NCBI RefSeq assembly: GCF_018918005.1
Contig: NZ_JAHLPR010000001.1
Coordinates: forward strand, 124,001-188,000
From: Paenibacillus sp. MSJ-34
Lineage (GTDB): Bacteria > Bacillota > Bacilli > Paenibacillales > Paenibacillaceae
DNA length: 64,000 bases
Direction of reading: 5' to 3'
The translations under genes were made by a program, and so were the position numbers. Under the pieces are notes generated by a model. That model was not told the DNA's origin. It ran no database searches and saw nothing but the letters and a program-made list of their open reading frames with translations. How positions within the stretch are numbered: the stretch's first letter is position 1; each line of letters opens with the position of its first letter. Positions 1 through 8,078 of the stretch are shown here, piece after piece.

Positions 1-426
1 GTAGCGTATGAATTGTCACAGACGGACGGACATCTGTCGGCTATTCTAGCGAATGGAACGAACGTCTCGCTAACGGACAAGGACGTCATCGTGGAAAAAC
101 CGATTTTGACGCAATGGAAGGCGGACGATCCGAACAAAGCCTTGCTGTCCAAGGAGCTCGCGTTAATTCCGAACGAATTGCTCGCCGATATTTCGGAGAT
201 TATTCCGTATCCTTCCCAGTCTTATCAAGACCGCATCAAAATATATACCCGCTCGCAGTTCGAGGTCGTCACAGCCATCTCTCTTCTTCAAGATAAAGTC
301 AGATATTTGAGCGGCATTATCGAAACGCAACAGCCCGGCATCATCACGATGCTGGCGGCCGATTCCTATATACCGTACGAAGGCGCCGCAGATGGCGCGG
401 AGCAAGAAAAAGAGACTACTCAATAA
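1..426 (+). CDS. divIB: Cell-division protein DivIB/FtsQ, C-terminal part (5' end outside window)
   Basis: The reading frame is open from base 1 (V-A-Y-E-L-S-Q...) and ends at TAA 424-426, so the gene begins before the window. The 141 visible residues match the end of the extracytoplasmic beta domain of DivIB/FtsQ, which scaffolds the divisome with DivIC and FtsL at the septum. A short acidic tail (EGAADGAEQEKETTQ) closes the protein. Position directly before ftsA-ftsZ is the normal Firmicute arrangement and supports the call. The POTRA domain and membrane anchor cannot be seen. Confidence 0.85.
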   Translation, partial: VAYELSQTDGHLSAILANGTNVSLTDKDVIVEKPILTQWKADDPNKALLSKELALIPNELLADISEIIPYPSQSYQDRIKIYTRSQFEVVTAISLLQDKVRYLSGIIETQQPGIITMLAADSYIPYEGAADGAEQEKETTQ

Positions 427-509
427 ATAGAAATAATGTTAGAATAATAATTATGGGCTGAATGTAGGTGAATTGGAAATAGATTACTAGCAAAAAAATT
501 GTAGAAAAA

Positions 510-538
510 AGAGGGAAAAAATAAAGTTTGTTGAATAT
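510..538 (+). promoter_or_regulatory. Possible sigma-H promoter of ftsAZ
   Basis: In the 170-bp AT-rich gap before ftsA, AGAGGGAAA (510-518) and GTTGAATAT (530-538) fit the sigma-H consensus RnAGGAwWW/RnnGAATww with one mismatch and an 11-bp spacer. Bacillus subtilis ftsAZ has a sigma-H promoter that raises FtsZ for polar septation. The match is by eye and such short AT-rich motifs can arise by chance. Confidence 0.35.
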
Positions 539-597
539 GTAGAGAGTATATTTTCAGGATTTATTATTTTTTAGGTAGAAGTAGGAGGTGCCACGGA

Positions 598-1848
598 TTG
601 AGCAGCAATGATATCATTGTTAGTTTGGACATCGGTACATCCAAAGTTCGTGCTATTATCGGGGAAATGAATAATGGAACCCTTAATATTATTGGAGTTG
701 GATCTGCCGACTCGGAAGGTATCCGAAAAGGTGCAATCGTAGATATTGACCAAACGGTTCAATCGATTCGCAATGCAGTCGATCATGCGGAAAGAATGGT
801 CGGCATTCAAATAGCAGAAGTTTTTGTCGGAATTTCGGGAAATCATATCGGATTGCAATCGAGCCACGGCGTCGTCGCCGTTTCGAATGAAGATCGCGAA
901 ATCGGCGACGAAGACATCGAGCGCGTCCTCAAAGCGGCGGAAGTGGTAGCAATGCCGCCGGAGCGGGAAATTATCGATGTCGTAGCGAAGCAATATGTAG
1001 TGGACGGGCTTGAAGGAATACAAGATCCCCGCGGAATGATCGGCGTACGCCTGGAAGTGGAAGCGACGATCATTACCGGCGCCAAAACGACGATACATAA
1101 TCTTTTGCGTTGCGTTGAAAAAGCGGGCTTAAAAGTGAAAGATCTGGTGCTCATGTCTTTGTCGGCAGGGCAACTCGCGCTTTCGAAAGACGAGAAAACG
1201 ATGGGAGCCGTGCTGGTCGATATCGGCGCCGGCGCGACGACGATCGCCGTCTTCCAGAACGGTTCGATGATTGCGACGTCCACGCTGCCGATCGGCGGCG
1301 AGTTCGTAACGAACGATATTGCCTACGGGCTGCGCACATTGACGGATCAAGCGGAGAAAGTGAAGCTCAAATTCGGCTGCGCTACGATGCGGGACGCATC
1401 GGAGGATCAAACGTTCAAAGTCATTCGAATCGGCAGCAATGTGGAGAAAGAGTTCTCGCAAGCCGATCTTGCGGCCATTATCGAACCGCGCATCCAGGAA
1501 ATATTCCAAATGGTCCGCGGGGAAGCGAAGCGGCTGGGATACGCGGAGTTGCCCGGAGGCTATGTGCTGACGGGAGGTACCGTCTCCATGCCGGGCGTGC
1601 TTGAGATCGCCCAAAGCGAGCTCGATGCAACCGTCCGCATCGCAGTGCCCGATTACATCGGCGTACGCGATCCCGCTTTCACAAGCGGCGTAGGAATTAT
1701 CCATAGCGTGAGCAGAACGGTAAGAATGCGCAGCGGCGGAGGCGCCGCGAAGAAGACGGTCAATCGCAACAACAAACCGGCTAAGCCTGCAGCGGAATCC
1801 CCGGGATTTATCGAACGAGTTAAGAAATTTTTTGAAGATTTTATATAG
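598..1848 (+). CDS. ftsA: Cell-division protein FtsA
   Basis: Actin-fold ATPase that tethers FtsZ to the membrane. The protein (416 residues) opens with the phosphate-1 motif VSLDIGTSKVRAIIGE, has the 1C-type insert, the phosphate-2 region AVLVDIGAGATTIAVF and the adenosine motif GGYVLTGGTVSMPGV. It ends in a basic, proline/alanine-rich linker and an amphipathic helix (GFIERVKKFFEDFI), the expected membrane-targeting sequence. The start is TTG at 598, chosen because AGGAGG (583-588) lies 9 nt upstream and the residues that follow are the usual FtsA N-terminus. It is followed by ftsZ after 47 bp and both are probably on one transcript. Confidence 0.97.
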   Translation: MSSNDIIVSLDIGTSKVRAIIGEMNNGTLNIIGVGSADSEGIRKGAIVDIDQTVQSIRNAVDHAERMVGIQIAEVFVGISGNHIGLQSSHGVVAVSNEDREIGDEDIERVLKAAEVVAMPPEREIIDVVAKQYVVDGLEGIQDPRGMIGVRLEVEATIITGAKTTIHNLLRCVEKAGLKVKDLVLMSLSAGQLALSKDEKTMGAVLVDIGAGATTIAVFQNGSMIATSTLPIGGEFVTNDIAYGLRTLTDQAEKVKLKFGCATMRDASEDQTFKVIRIGSNVEKEFSQADLAAIIEPRIQEIFQMVRGEAKRLGYAELPGGYVLTGGTVSMPGVLEIAQSELDATVRIAVPDYIGVRDPAFTSGVGIIHSVSRTVRMRSGGGAAKKTVNRNNKPAKPAAESPGFIERVKKFFEDFI

Positions 1849-1895
1849 CGGTTTGAATTGGCCATCCAGGCGCATTGAGGGGGAGATGGAAGATT

Positions 1896-3008
1896 ATGTT
1901 GGAATTTGATTTTGAGATGGAATCACTCGCGCAGATTAAGGTCATCGGGGTTGGAGGCGGCGGAAGCAACGCCGTAAACCGGATGATCGAGAACGGCGTG
2001 AAGGGTGTCGAATTTATTACGGTGAATACGGATGCGCAAGCTTTGCATTTGGCAAAGTCCGAGCATCGTTTGCAAATCGGCGATAAATTGACGCGCGGTT
2101 TGGGAGCCGGCGCAAATCCGGAAGTCGGCAAGAAGGCGGCCGAAGAATCGCGCGAACTGATTATGAACACGCTGCGCGGCGCGGATATGGTATTCGTGAC
2201 GGCCGGCATGGGCGGCGGCACCGGAACGGGAGCGGCTCCGGTCATCGCGGAGATCGCCCGCGAGTGCGGCGCGCTTACCGTTGGCGTCGTTACGCGCCCG
2301 TTCACTTTCGAAGGCCGCAAGCGCCTGTCGCAAGCCGAAGCGGGTATTGAAGCGTTGAAAGAAAAAGTGGATACGCTGATCGTCATTCCGAACGATCGGC
2401 TCCTTGAAATCGTAGACAAGAAAACGCCGATGCTGGAAGCTTTCCGCGCGGCGGACAACGTTCTGCGTCAAGCGGTGCAAGGCATCTCCGATCTGATCGC
2501 CGTACCGGGGCTAATCAATCTCGACTTCGCCGACGTGAAAACGATCATGACCGAGCGCGGATCGGCATTGATGGGAATCGGCATGGCGAACGGGGAGGAT
2601 CGGGCCGCGGAAGCGGCGCGCAAAGCGATCATGAGTCCGCTGCTCGAAACGTCGATCGAAGGCGCCCGCGGCGTGATTATGAATATTACCGGCGGAGCGA
2701 ATCTATCGCTTTACGAAGTGAACGAAGCGGCCGAAATCGTCATTTCGGCGTCCGACCCGGACGTGAACATGATTTTCGGCGCGATCATCGACGAAAGCTT
2801 GAAAGACGACATCAAAGTAACGGTCATCGCTACCGGGTTCGAGCATAAGTCGGCGGCGCCGCAGGCGCGCAAGCCTGCCGCCGGCACGGCGCCGGCGGAA
2901 ACGACGGAGCCCAAAATCAACAATTTGCGCCCGTTCGGCAATCAATCTTCAGGCGATCAATTGGATATACCGACGTTTTTGCGCAATCGTCCGCGCAATT
3001 TCGATTAA
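1896..3008 (+). CDS. ftsZ: Cell-division GTPase FtsZ
   Basis: Tubulin-like GTPase that forms the Z ring. Visible are the N-terminal nucleotide loop ([13 protein letters not shown]), the tubulin signature [14 protein letters not shown], the T7 catalytic loop region ([11 protein letters not shown]) and the C-terminal peptide [12 protein letters not shown] that binds FtsA/SepF. I place the start at ATG 1896, giving 370 residues, because GAGGGGGAG sits 10-18 nt upstream; the frame also contains TTG at 1875, but that would put the Shine-Dalgarno inside the gene. A rho-independent terminator follows at 3046. Confidence 0.97.
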   Translation: MLEFDFEMESLAQIKVIGVGGGGSNAVNRMIENGVKGVEFITVNTDAQALHLAKSEHRLQIGDKLTRGLGAGANPEVGKKAAEESRELIMNTLRGADMVFVTAGMGGGTGTGAAPVIAEIARECGALTVGVVTRPFTFEGRKRLSQAEAGIEALKEKVDTLIVIPNDRLLEIVDKKTPMLEAFRAADNVLRQAVQGISDLIAVPGLINLDFADVKTIMTERGSALMGIGMANGEDRAAEAARKAIMSPLLETSIEGARGVIMNITGGANLSLYEVNEAAEIVISASDPDVNMIFGAIIDESLKDDIKVTVIATGFEHKSAAPQARKPAAGTAPAETTEPKINNLRPFGNQSSGDQLDIPTFLRNRPRNFD

Positions 3009-3045
3009 TGGATTCGCTGAATGAATTTCATACAGGCATCACGAG

Positions 3046-3090
3046 ACCCGGCTTCGCTTCCTGTGCAAGGATGCGGAGCCGGGTTTTTGT
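3046..3090 (+). terminator. Terminator after ftsZ
   Basis: ACCCGGCTTCGC and GCGGAGCCGGGT form a 12-bp stem (one G-U pair) around an 11-nt loop, followed by TTTTTG. It separates the ftsAZ transcript from the sporulation genes downstream. Confidence 0.85.
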
Positions 3091-3158
3091 ATGGCCGGGA
3101 GATGCCTGGCTTGAACCGGGTCTCCGGGATGGGACGCACGCATGATGGGATGTTGTCC

Positions 3159-3341
3159 ATTGGATTTTATCCAATGCTTGATCCTTGAATTTGGCGAAAT
3201 ACGGTTTTCCATTGGAAATCATACAACGAAATTGTGTTAAATAAGCCTCACGAGTGGAAACGGGGGAAATCCGCTGGACGGTTTCCAACAGAACTCCGAT
3301 TCAATCAACCGATTAGCCGTTTCTGTTGGATATTTTCCAAC
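3159..3341. repeat. 183-bp four-module inverted-repeat element (copy D)
   Basis: Two direct modules start at 3159 (ATTGGATTTTATCCAA) and 3211 (ATTGGAAATCATACAA), 52 bp apart. Two inverted modules end at 3289 (reverse: GTTGGAAACCGTCCAG) and 3341 (reverse: GTTGGAAAATATCCAAC), again 52 bp apart. The whole is symmetric about 3250 and 183 bp long, the same size and design as elements at 11279, 41596 and 42052 but with different module sequences. It fills much of the 430-bp gap between ftsZ and spoIIGA, which holds no gene. Confidence 0.75.
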
Positions 3342-3394
3342 GGCCGCGATCTATTTCCACATTTCAAGCGCGGCGAACTAACCTTCCACGCCGC

Positions 3395-3461
3395 TTCGAC
3401 AAAAAAAGTACCTGGGCAACGGCGCGTTTAGACAGACTTTGGACTGAAGCTTTACTATACT
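3395..3461 (+). promoter_or_regulatory. Probable spoIIG promoter with Spo0A boxes
   Basis: The Spo0A-box sequence TTCGACA (complement of TGTCGAA) lies at 3395-3401 and a close variant TTAGACA at 3429-3435; the second could double as a -35. TATACT (3456-3461) is a good -10 about 20 bp further on, an over-long spacer like the known Spo0A-dependent spoIIG promoter of B. subtilis. Inferred by analogy. Confidence 0.45.
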
Positions 3462-3524
3462 AGTTTCATCCGTTGTCTAACGATAGGATGAAGACGATTT
3501 CATTCAGGCAGGCGGTGAAGTGGA

Positions 3525-4451
3525 CTGGTTGTTTATATCGATCTTATTTTTCTAACAAATTTGCTCATTGACGGAACCGTATTGTGGACAACGGCATGGA
3601 TGCGGAAAATACGGCCGAAGTTTTGGCGTATCGCCGCCGCGGCTTGCATCGGAGCTTCCTATGTCGTCATGATGTTCGTGCCGGCCCTCTCCTTTATGTT
3701 TACGTTTTTGATCAAATTTGTATTCTCCCTTGTTATGCTGTGGACGGCGTTCGGCTTTGGAAGTTTGCAAAACTATTTGCGAAATTTAGGAGCCTTCTAC
3801 ATCGTTAATTTCGCGGCGGCCGGCGGCATATTCGGGGTTCACTATTTGCTGCAAAGCTCGGGCGAAATTTTCAACGGAATTTGGTATTCCTATTCCGGCG
3901 GTCTCAGCTTCGAACTGAAAGTCGGTTTTTTATTTACGGCGGTCGGTTTTGCGGCAATGATTCTTTTTTATAAAACGGTCATTCGCTCGCGCGATCACCG
4001 GGAGAATATAACCCGATTTACGGCGGAAGTGGAAGTGTCCATCGAAGGAGAGACGGCGCGTTGCACCGGACTGATCGATACCGGCAATCAATTGACCGAT
4101 CCGCTGACGCGAACGCCTGTCATGATTATGGAGGCGGCGACATGGGGGACAGCGTTGCCCGAGCGTTGGGCTTCCGGGCTGAAGGAGATGCAGGCGGATC
4201 AGTTTCTGCTGAAACTGGATGAAGAAGCGTGCAAGTGGAGCGACCGGTTGCGTCTTGTCCCGTATCGCGGAGTGAATCGGGGCACGCAGTTTATGTTGGC
4301 TGTCAAACCGGATAAAGTCAGCATTACCTATGAGGGCACGACGGAGGAATGTACGAAGGTTCTGATCGGATTGGACGGCGGCAAGCTGTCGTCCGACGGA
4401 ACCTATCAAGCGATCATTCATCCGGCATTGCTGCAAACTTTGTCCGAGTAG
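3525..4451 (+). CDS. spoIIGA: Pro-sigma-E processing aspartic protease SpoIIGA (CTG start)
   Basis: Membrane protease that cleaves pro-sigma-E in the mother cell after SpoIIR signalling from the forespore. The N-terminal half is hydrophobic with about five membrane segments; the C-terminal half contains the aspartyl-protease motif LIDTGNQLTDPLTRTPV and the later blocks LVPYRGVNRGTQFMLAVKP and DGTYQAIIHPALL. No ATG, GTG or TTG precedes the conserved first residues VVYIDLIFLTN: the only start-like codon between the upstream stop (3516) and them is CTG at 3525, with GGCGGTGA 6 nt before it. Starting at TTG 3561 instead would delete 12 conserved residues. The protein is then 308 residues, normal for the family. 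sigE follows after 27 bp. Confidence 0.92.
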   Translation: MVVYIDLIFLTNLLIDGTVLWTTAWMRKIRPKFWRIAAAACIGASYVVMMFVPALSFMFTFLIKFVFSLVMLWTAFGFGSLQNYLRNLGAFYIVNFAAAGGIFGVHYLLQSSGEIFNGIWYSYSGGLSFELKVGFLFTAVGFAAMILFYKTVIRSRDHRENITRFTAEVEVSIEGETARCTGLIDTGNQLTDPLTRTPVMIMEAATWGTALPERWASGLKEMQADQFLLKLDEEACKWSDRLRLVPYRGVNRGTQFMLAVKPDKVSITYEGTTEECTKVLIGLDGGKLSSDGTYQAIIHPALLQTLSE

Positions 4452-4478
4452 AGTATAAAACATATAGGAGGAACAGTA

Positions 4479-5201
4479 ATGCGCTTGAAATGGAAATTGA
4501 TGTTGCAACTGTACTATTACCGTATTTTGTTTCGATTTGGTTTGAAGAGCGAAGAAATCTACTATATCGGCGGAAGCGAGGCCTTGCCCCCGCCGCTCAC
4601 CCGGGAAGAAGAAGAATATTTGCTCGAACGGTTGTCTTCCGGCGACTCCGCCATTCGCGCGATGCTGATCGAGCGCAATTTGCGCCTTGTCGTTTACATC
4701 GCCCGCAAATTCGAAAATACCGGCATTAACATAGAAGATTTGGTGTCGATCGGCGCGATCGGTTTGATTAAAGCGGTCAATACGTTCGATCCCGAGAAAA
4801 AAATAAAACTGGCGACATACGCTTCGCGATGCATTGAGAATGAAATCTTAATGTATTTGCGCCGCAACAGTAAAATCCGGACGGAAGTTTCATTCGACGA
4901 ACCGCTTAATATCGATTGGGACGGGAACGAGTTGCTGCTGTCGGACGTACTCGGCACCGAGAACGACACGATTTACCGCAACATCGAGGAACAGGTGGAC
5001 CGTAAATTGCTGCATAAGGCGTTAGATAAACTGTCCGAACGGGAACGGATCATTATGGAATTGCGCTTCGGCCTGACCGACGGGGAAGAGAAGACGCAGA
5101 AGGACGTAGCCGATCTGCTCGGCATTTCCCAATCCTATATTTCCAGACTCGAGAAAAGAATTATTAAACGATTGCGCAAGGAATTCAACAAAATGGTGTG
5201 A
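4479..5201 (+). CDS. sigE: Sporulation sigma factor sigma-E precursor
   Basis: Mother-cell sigma factor made as an inactive precursor. The first roughly 28 residues ([20 protein letters not shown]...) are the hydrophobic/basic pro-sequence that SpoIIGA removes. Region 2 ([22 protein letters not shown], then [21 protein letters not shown]) binds the -10 element and core enzyme; region 4 ([23 protein letters not shown]) is the -35-binding helix-turn-helix. At 240 residues it has family-typical length. ATG 4479 has TAGGAGGA upstream. It is co-transcribed with spoIIGA, so protease and substrate are made together. Confidence 0.97.
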   Translation: MRLKWKLMLQLYYYRILFRFGLKSEEIYYIGGSEALPPPLTREEEEYLLERLSSGDSAIRAMLIERNLRLVVYIARKFENTGINIEDLVSIGAIGLIKAVNTFDPEKKIKLATYASRCIENEILMYLRRNSKIRTEVSFDEPLNIDWDGNELLLSDVLGTENDTIYRNIEEQVDRKLLHKALDKLSERERIIMELRFGLTDGEEKTQKDVADLLGISQSYISRLEKRIIKRLRKEFNKMV

Positions 5202-5284
5202 GGATAAGATAGATAAAGGGATGTCGAATCGTGCGAATCGTGTCCGATTCGGCGTTTAGAGGAAGGAATAAAAATACAGCCCTC

Positions 5285-5330
5285 GGAGATAATGAACATT
5301 AATGTTTCTCCTTGGGAGGTAGTCACAGTG
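5285..5330 (+). promoter_or_regulatory. sigG leader: palindrome and possible SD-masking hairpin
   Basis: The leader contains the perfect palindrome AACATTAATGTT (5295-5306) flanked by GGAGA (5285-5289) and TCTCC (5307-5311). The CTCC at 5308-5311 can also pair with GGAG (5315-5318) inside the ribosome-binding site TGGGAGGT. Two exclusive folds could therefore expose or hide the SD. In B. subtilis a leader hairpin is reported to damp sigG translation; a shared role here is inference. Confidence 0.4.
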
Positions 5331-6110
5331 ACCCGAAATAAAGTCGAAATATGTGGTGTTGATACCGCGAAACTGCCAGTTCTGACCAATGCGGAAATGC
5401 GCGAATTGTTCGTCGCTCTACAAGAAAATAACGAACGAGCAGCAAGAGAGAAATTAGTGAACGGCAACTTAAGGCTCGTCCTAAGTGTCATTCAAAGGTT
5501 TAACAATCGGGGAGAATTTGTCGACGATCTGTTCCAAGTCGGCTGCATCGGGCTAATGAAAGCGATCGATAATTTCGATCTTAGTCAGAACGTTAAATTT
5601 TCCACCTATGCGGTGCCGATGATTATCGGCGAGATTCGCCGCTATTTGCGGGACAACAACCCGATCCGCGTATCGCGCTCCTTGCGGGATATCGCCTATA
5701 AAGCGTTGCAAGTGCGCGACGCCTTAACGAATAAAAACTCGCGCGAACCGACGATTTTTGAAATTTCCGAAGCGCTTAACGTTCCCAAGGAAGATGTCGT
5801 GTTTGCGCTGGATGCGATCCAGGATCCCGTATCCTTGTTCGAGCCGATTTATCACGACGGAGGCGATCCGATTTATGTGATGGATCAAATTAGCGACGAT
5901 AAAAACAAAGACGTGTCCTGGATCGAAGAAATTGCGCTGCGAGAAGCGATGCGCAAATTGAACGACCGCGAAAAAATGATCTTATCGATGAGGTTTTTTG
6001 AAGGGAAAACACAGATGGAAGTGGCCGACGAAATCGGCATCTCGCAAGCGCAAGTATCGCGTTTGGAGAAATCGGCCATTACGCAAATGCAAAAGCATGT
6101 GAAGTCCTGA
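5328..6110 (+). CDS. sigG: Sporulation sigma factor sigma-G
   Basis: Late forespore sigma factor. The sequence is close to the family standard: anti-sigma-binding N-terminus (TRNKVEICGVDTAKLPVL), region 2 (NLRLVLSVIQRFNNRGEFVDDL...NVKFSTYAVPMIIGEIRR), region 3 and the region 4 helix-turn-helix (QMEVADEIGISQAQVSRLEK). I place the start at GTG 5328, giving 260 residues, because it aligns with the usual sigma-G N-terminus and has GGGAGGT 7 nt upstream; an in-frame ATG at 5292 lies before that SD. It follows sigE by 126 bp, so it can be reached by read-through from the spoIIG promoter as well as from its own forespore promoter. Confidence 0.96.
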   Translation: MTRNKVEICGVDTAKLPVLTNAEMRELFVALQENNERAAREKLVNGNLRLVLSVIQRFNNRGEFVDDLFQVGCIGLMKAIDNFDLSQNVKFSTYAVPMIIGEIRRYLRDNNPIRVSRSLRDIAYKALQVRDALTNKNSREPTIFEISEALNVPKEDVVFALDAIQDPVSLFEPIYHDGGDPIYVMDQISDDKNKDVSWIEEIALREAMRKLNDREKMILSMRFFEGKTQMEVADEIGISQAQVSRLEKSAITQMQKHVKS

Positions 6111-6123
6111 CCGGCTGCAAAGA

Positions 6124-6172
6124 AACAGGTCGCTAAGCGGTGTCCATGACCGCCGGGCGACCTGTGTTTGTA
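6124..6172. terminator. Terminator between sigG and the opposing lipoprotein gene
   Basis: ACAGGTCGC (6125-6133) pairs with GCGACCTGT (6157-6165), with an inner GCGGT/ACCGC stem. T-rich sequence follows on the + strand and an AAA run precedes it, so it could work in both directions between these convergent genes. Confidence 0.75.
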
Positions 6173-6173
6173 T

Positions 6174-6683
6174 TTAGGTTACACGTTCCTCGCCGAACAA
6201 CACGCTAATATCAAGATCCTCGGTTCTTTCGTCAAAGACGACGAACCATACGAAGCTTGAACTTGCCTGCGTTAACGAGGCTTCCTTCACGACGCCTAAT
6301 TTATTAAACCGAATAGACATTTTTTCGGCAGGCCGTTCCGGCAGTCTTCCGAAGTATATCGAGTATGCTTTATTCGCTATTTCCCTCGAAGAATAATGCC
6401 ATTCGGGAGCTTCGTCATCTTGACTTAAATACCCTCCAATGCCATAAATGTTGTACGTCCTCCCATTCATACTTATGAATGCTACTGCAATGTCTTGTTG
6501 GGTGAATCGTTCATAAAAAGCGATTTCGCCATGAGTGACTTCAGCCGTATGGAAGACGGCGAAATTATCGCTTGATTCATAATAGGAGATCGCTTCTTCG
6601 ATACTTTTATAAGCAGGACCGGAACAAGATGTTGAAATGATTAATAAGATCGATAGAAGCAAGAGAAAAGCGAATTGTTTCAT
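6174..6683 (-). CDS. Predicted lipoprotein, function unknown
   Basis: 169 residues with a clear lipoprotein signal: MKQ, a leucine-rich membrane stretch, then STSC with the lipidated Cys at about residue 20. The mature part has no family I recognise. AAAGGAGGA lies 8 nt before the ATG. It is transcribed against sigG and ylmC, breaking an otherwise co-directional and widely conserved gene order, so it is probably a lineage-specific insertion. Confidence 0.8.
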   Translation of the reverse strand: MKQFAFLLLLSILLIISTSCSGPAYKSIEEAISYYESSDNFAVFHTAEVTHGEIAFYERFTQQDIAVAFISMNGRTYNIYGIGGYLSQDDEAPEWHYSSREIANKAYSIYFGRLPERPAEKMSIRFNKLGVVKEASLTQASSSFVWFVVFDERTEDLDISVLFGEERVT

Positions 6684-6844
6684 CGCGGATTCCTCCTTTG
6701 AGATTGGCTGCTAATTTCAATATTAACCTGAAACGAGAACCAAATCTTCCTTTATTGAGAAAATGGCCAAGCTGTTTTTTGCCAAGTCAGGACATTTTGG
6801 AACATTTCCACATATATTATACATGTGGGATGGTGATCGGTCTG

Positions 6845-7168
6845 ATGAAAATTTCCGATTTTCAAACGAAAGACGTAATCAACATTATCGACGGCAAGAA
6901 GTTGGGGCAAGTGAGCGATCTGGAGCTGGATTTGCGCCAAGGGCGAATCGAAGCGATCGTAGTGCCGAGCTACAATAAATTTTTCGGCTTGTTCGGCAGC
7001 GGGAGCGAAATGATTATTCCTTGGCGCAATATCGTCAAGATCGGGGCGGACGTCGTGCTTGTGAAAATGGAAGAGGCGCGGACGGCGCGCCAAGACGATT
7101 ACGACTCCATGCCCCAGGAACGATATGAAAGACAGGAGAAGCCGGATCGCAAGTATTATCAAAATTGA
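6845..7168 (+). CDS. ylmC: PRC-barrel protein of the YlmC/YmxH family
   Basis: 107-residue cytoplasmic protein with a PRC-barrel fold: MKISDFQTKDVINIIDGKK, then LELDLRQGRIEAIVVP and MIIPWRNIVKIGADVVLVK, the block order of YlmC/YmxH proteins found between sigG and ylmD in spore formers. Its role is poorly known but tied to sporulation. The start is ambiguous: ATG 6845 aligns with the family N-terminus and has GGTGAT upstream; ATG 6830 (adding MVIGL) is also possible. The tail (YERQEKPDRKYYQN) is hydrophilic. Confidence 0.85.
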   Translation: MKISDFQTKDVINIIDGKKLGQVSDLELDLRQGRIEAIVVPSYNKFFGLFGSGSEMIIPWRNIVKIGADVVLVKMEEARTARQDDYDSMPQERYERQEKPDRKYYQN

Positions 7169-7215
7169 AAAAAAGAAAGCATGTTTATGTTACAATAAGG
7201 GTGAGGTGAACGCGA

Positions 7216-8070
7216 ATGATGGAACCGTTCGTATTGCGGGAAAAAGCGGACGCACCCGCCCTTTTTTATTTGGAATCGTGGATGAAGCGGGTCGATGGCT
7301 TGTCGGCGGGCTTCTCGTCTCGTCTCGGCGGCGTCGGGAGCGGCGCGTGGAGCTCGCTCAACTGCGCCCTGCACGTGAACGATCGTCCCGAAGATGTGAT
7401 CGAAAACCGCAAACGAATTGCGGCAACGTTGTCGTTTTCTTTCGAAAATTGGACTTGCGCGGAACAAATTCACGGAAACCGCGTATATATTGTTGGCGAA
7501 TCTGATCGGGGAAGCGGGCGCGAGTCGCGGGAGACGGCGATTCAAAACGCGGATGCGTTAGTAACGAATGTGCCCGATGTTTGGTTAACGTCGTTTTATG
7601 CGGATTGCGTGCCGCTATATTTTGTCGATCCGGTAAAACGGGTTGTGGGGCTCGCGCACGCGGGCTGGAGGGGAACGGTTGCGGAGATTGCCAAGGCGAC
7701 GGTGGAAACGATGCGTCATACATACGACAGCGATCCGAAGGACATACTGGCAAGTATTGGCCCCTCTATCGGGCTGTGTTGTTATGAGGTCGACGAGCGC
7801 GTAATGGAGCATGTGAAACCTTTCGCGGCCAATCTCGGCGACGCACTCGCTATGGAAGAGCCGTTCTATACGGATTGCGGAAACGGCAAATCGATGTTAA
7901 ATTTGAAACAATTGAACCGACAAATGTTGCGAAAAGCAGGAATTTTGCCGACGAACATCGAATATTCAACATGGTGTACAAGTTGTCATGGCGATTATTT
8001 TTTTTCGCATCGGCGCGATCATGGGAAGACAGGCCGAATGATCAGTTGGATCGGCTTGGAAAAGAGGTGA
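7216..8070 (+). CDS. ylmD: YlmD/YfiH-family multicopper-like purine nucleoside hydrolase/phosphorylase
   Basis: 284-residue member of the YfiH/LACC1 family, members of which have been shown to act on purine nucleosides; older annotations call it polyphenol oxidase or laccase. The proposed active-site residues are all visible: EQIHGNRV (His), FYADCVPLYF (Cys) and GLAHAGWRGTV (His), followed by GPSIGLCCYEV. ATG 7216 has a GGTGAGGTG ribosome site; a second ATG at 7219 is equally plausible. It is 8 bp before ylmE, in the usual ylm cluster. Confidence 0.88.
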   Translation: MMEPFVLREKADAPALFYLESWMKRVDGLSAGFSSRLGGVGSGAWSSLNCALHVNDRPEDVIENRKRIAATLSFSFENWTCAEQIHGNRVYIVGESDRGSGRESRETAIQNADALVTNVPDVWLTSFYADCVPLYFVDPVKRVVGLAHAGWRGTVAEIAKATVETMRHTYDSDPKDILASIGPSIGLCCYEVDERVMEHVKPFAANLGDALAMEEPFYTDCGNGKSMLNLKQLNRQMLRKAGILPTNIEYSTWCTSCHGDYFFSHRRDHGKTGRMISWIGLEKR

Positions 8071-8078
8071 ATCTTCAC

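Noticed and set aside
1129-1875. Long minus-strand frames over ftsA, ftsZ, ileS, carB and gnd
   Set aside because: These mirror codon bias of strongly supported genes on the other strand and lack ribosome-binding sites and domain patterns.
5225-5251. CGAATCG/CGATTCG hairpin between sigE and sigG as a terminator
   Set aside because: No T-run follows and the known biology expects read-through from the spoIIG promoter into sigG.
7875-8078. Upstream extension of ylmE by 68 codons
   Set aside because: It overlaps ylmD out of frame, lacks an SD and the family begins at TTG 8079.
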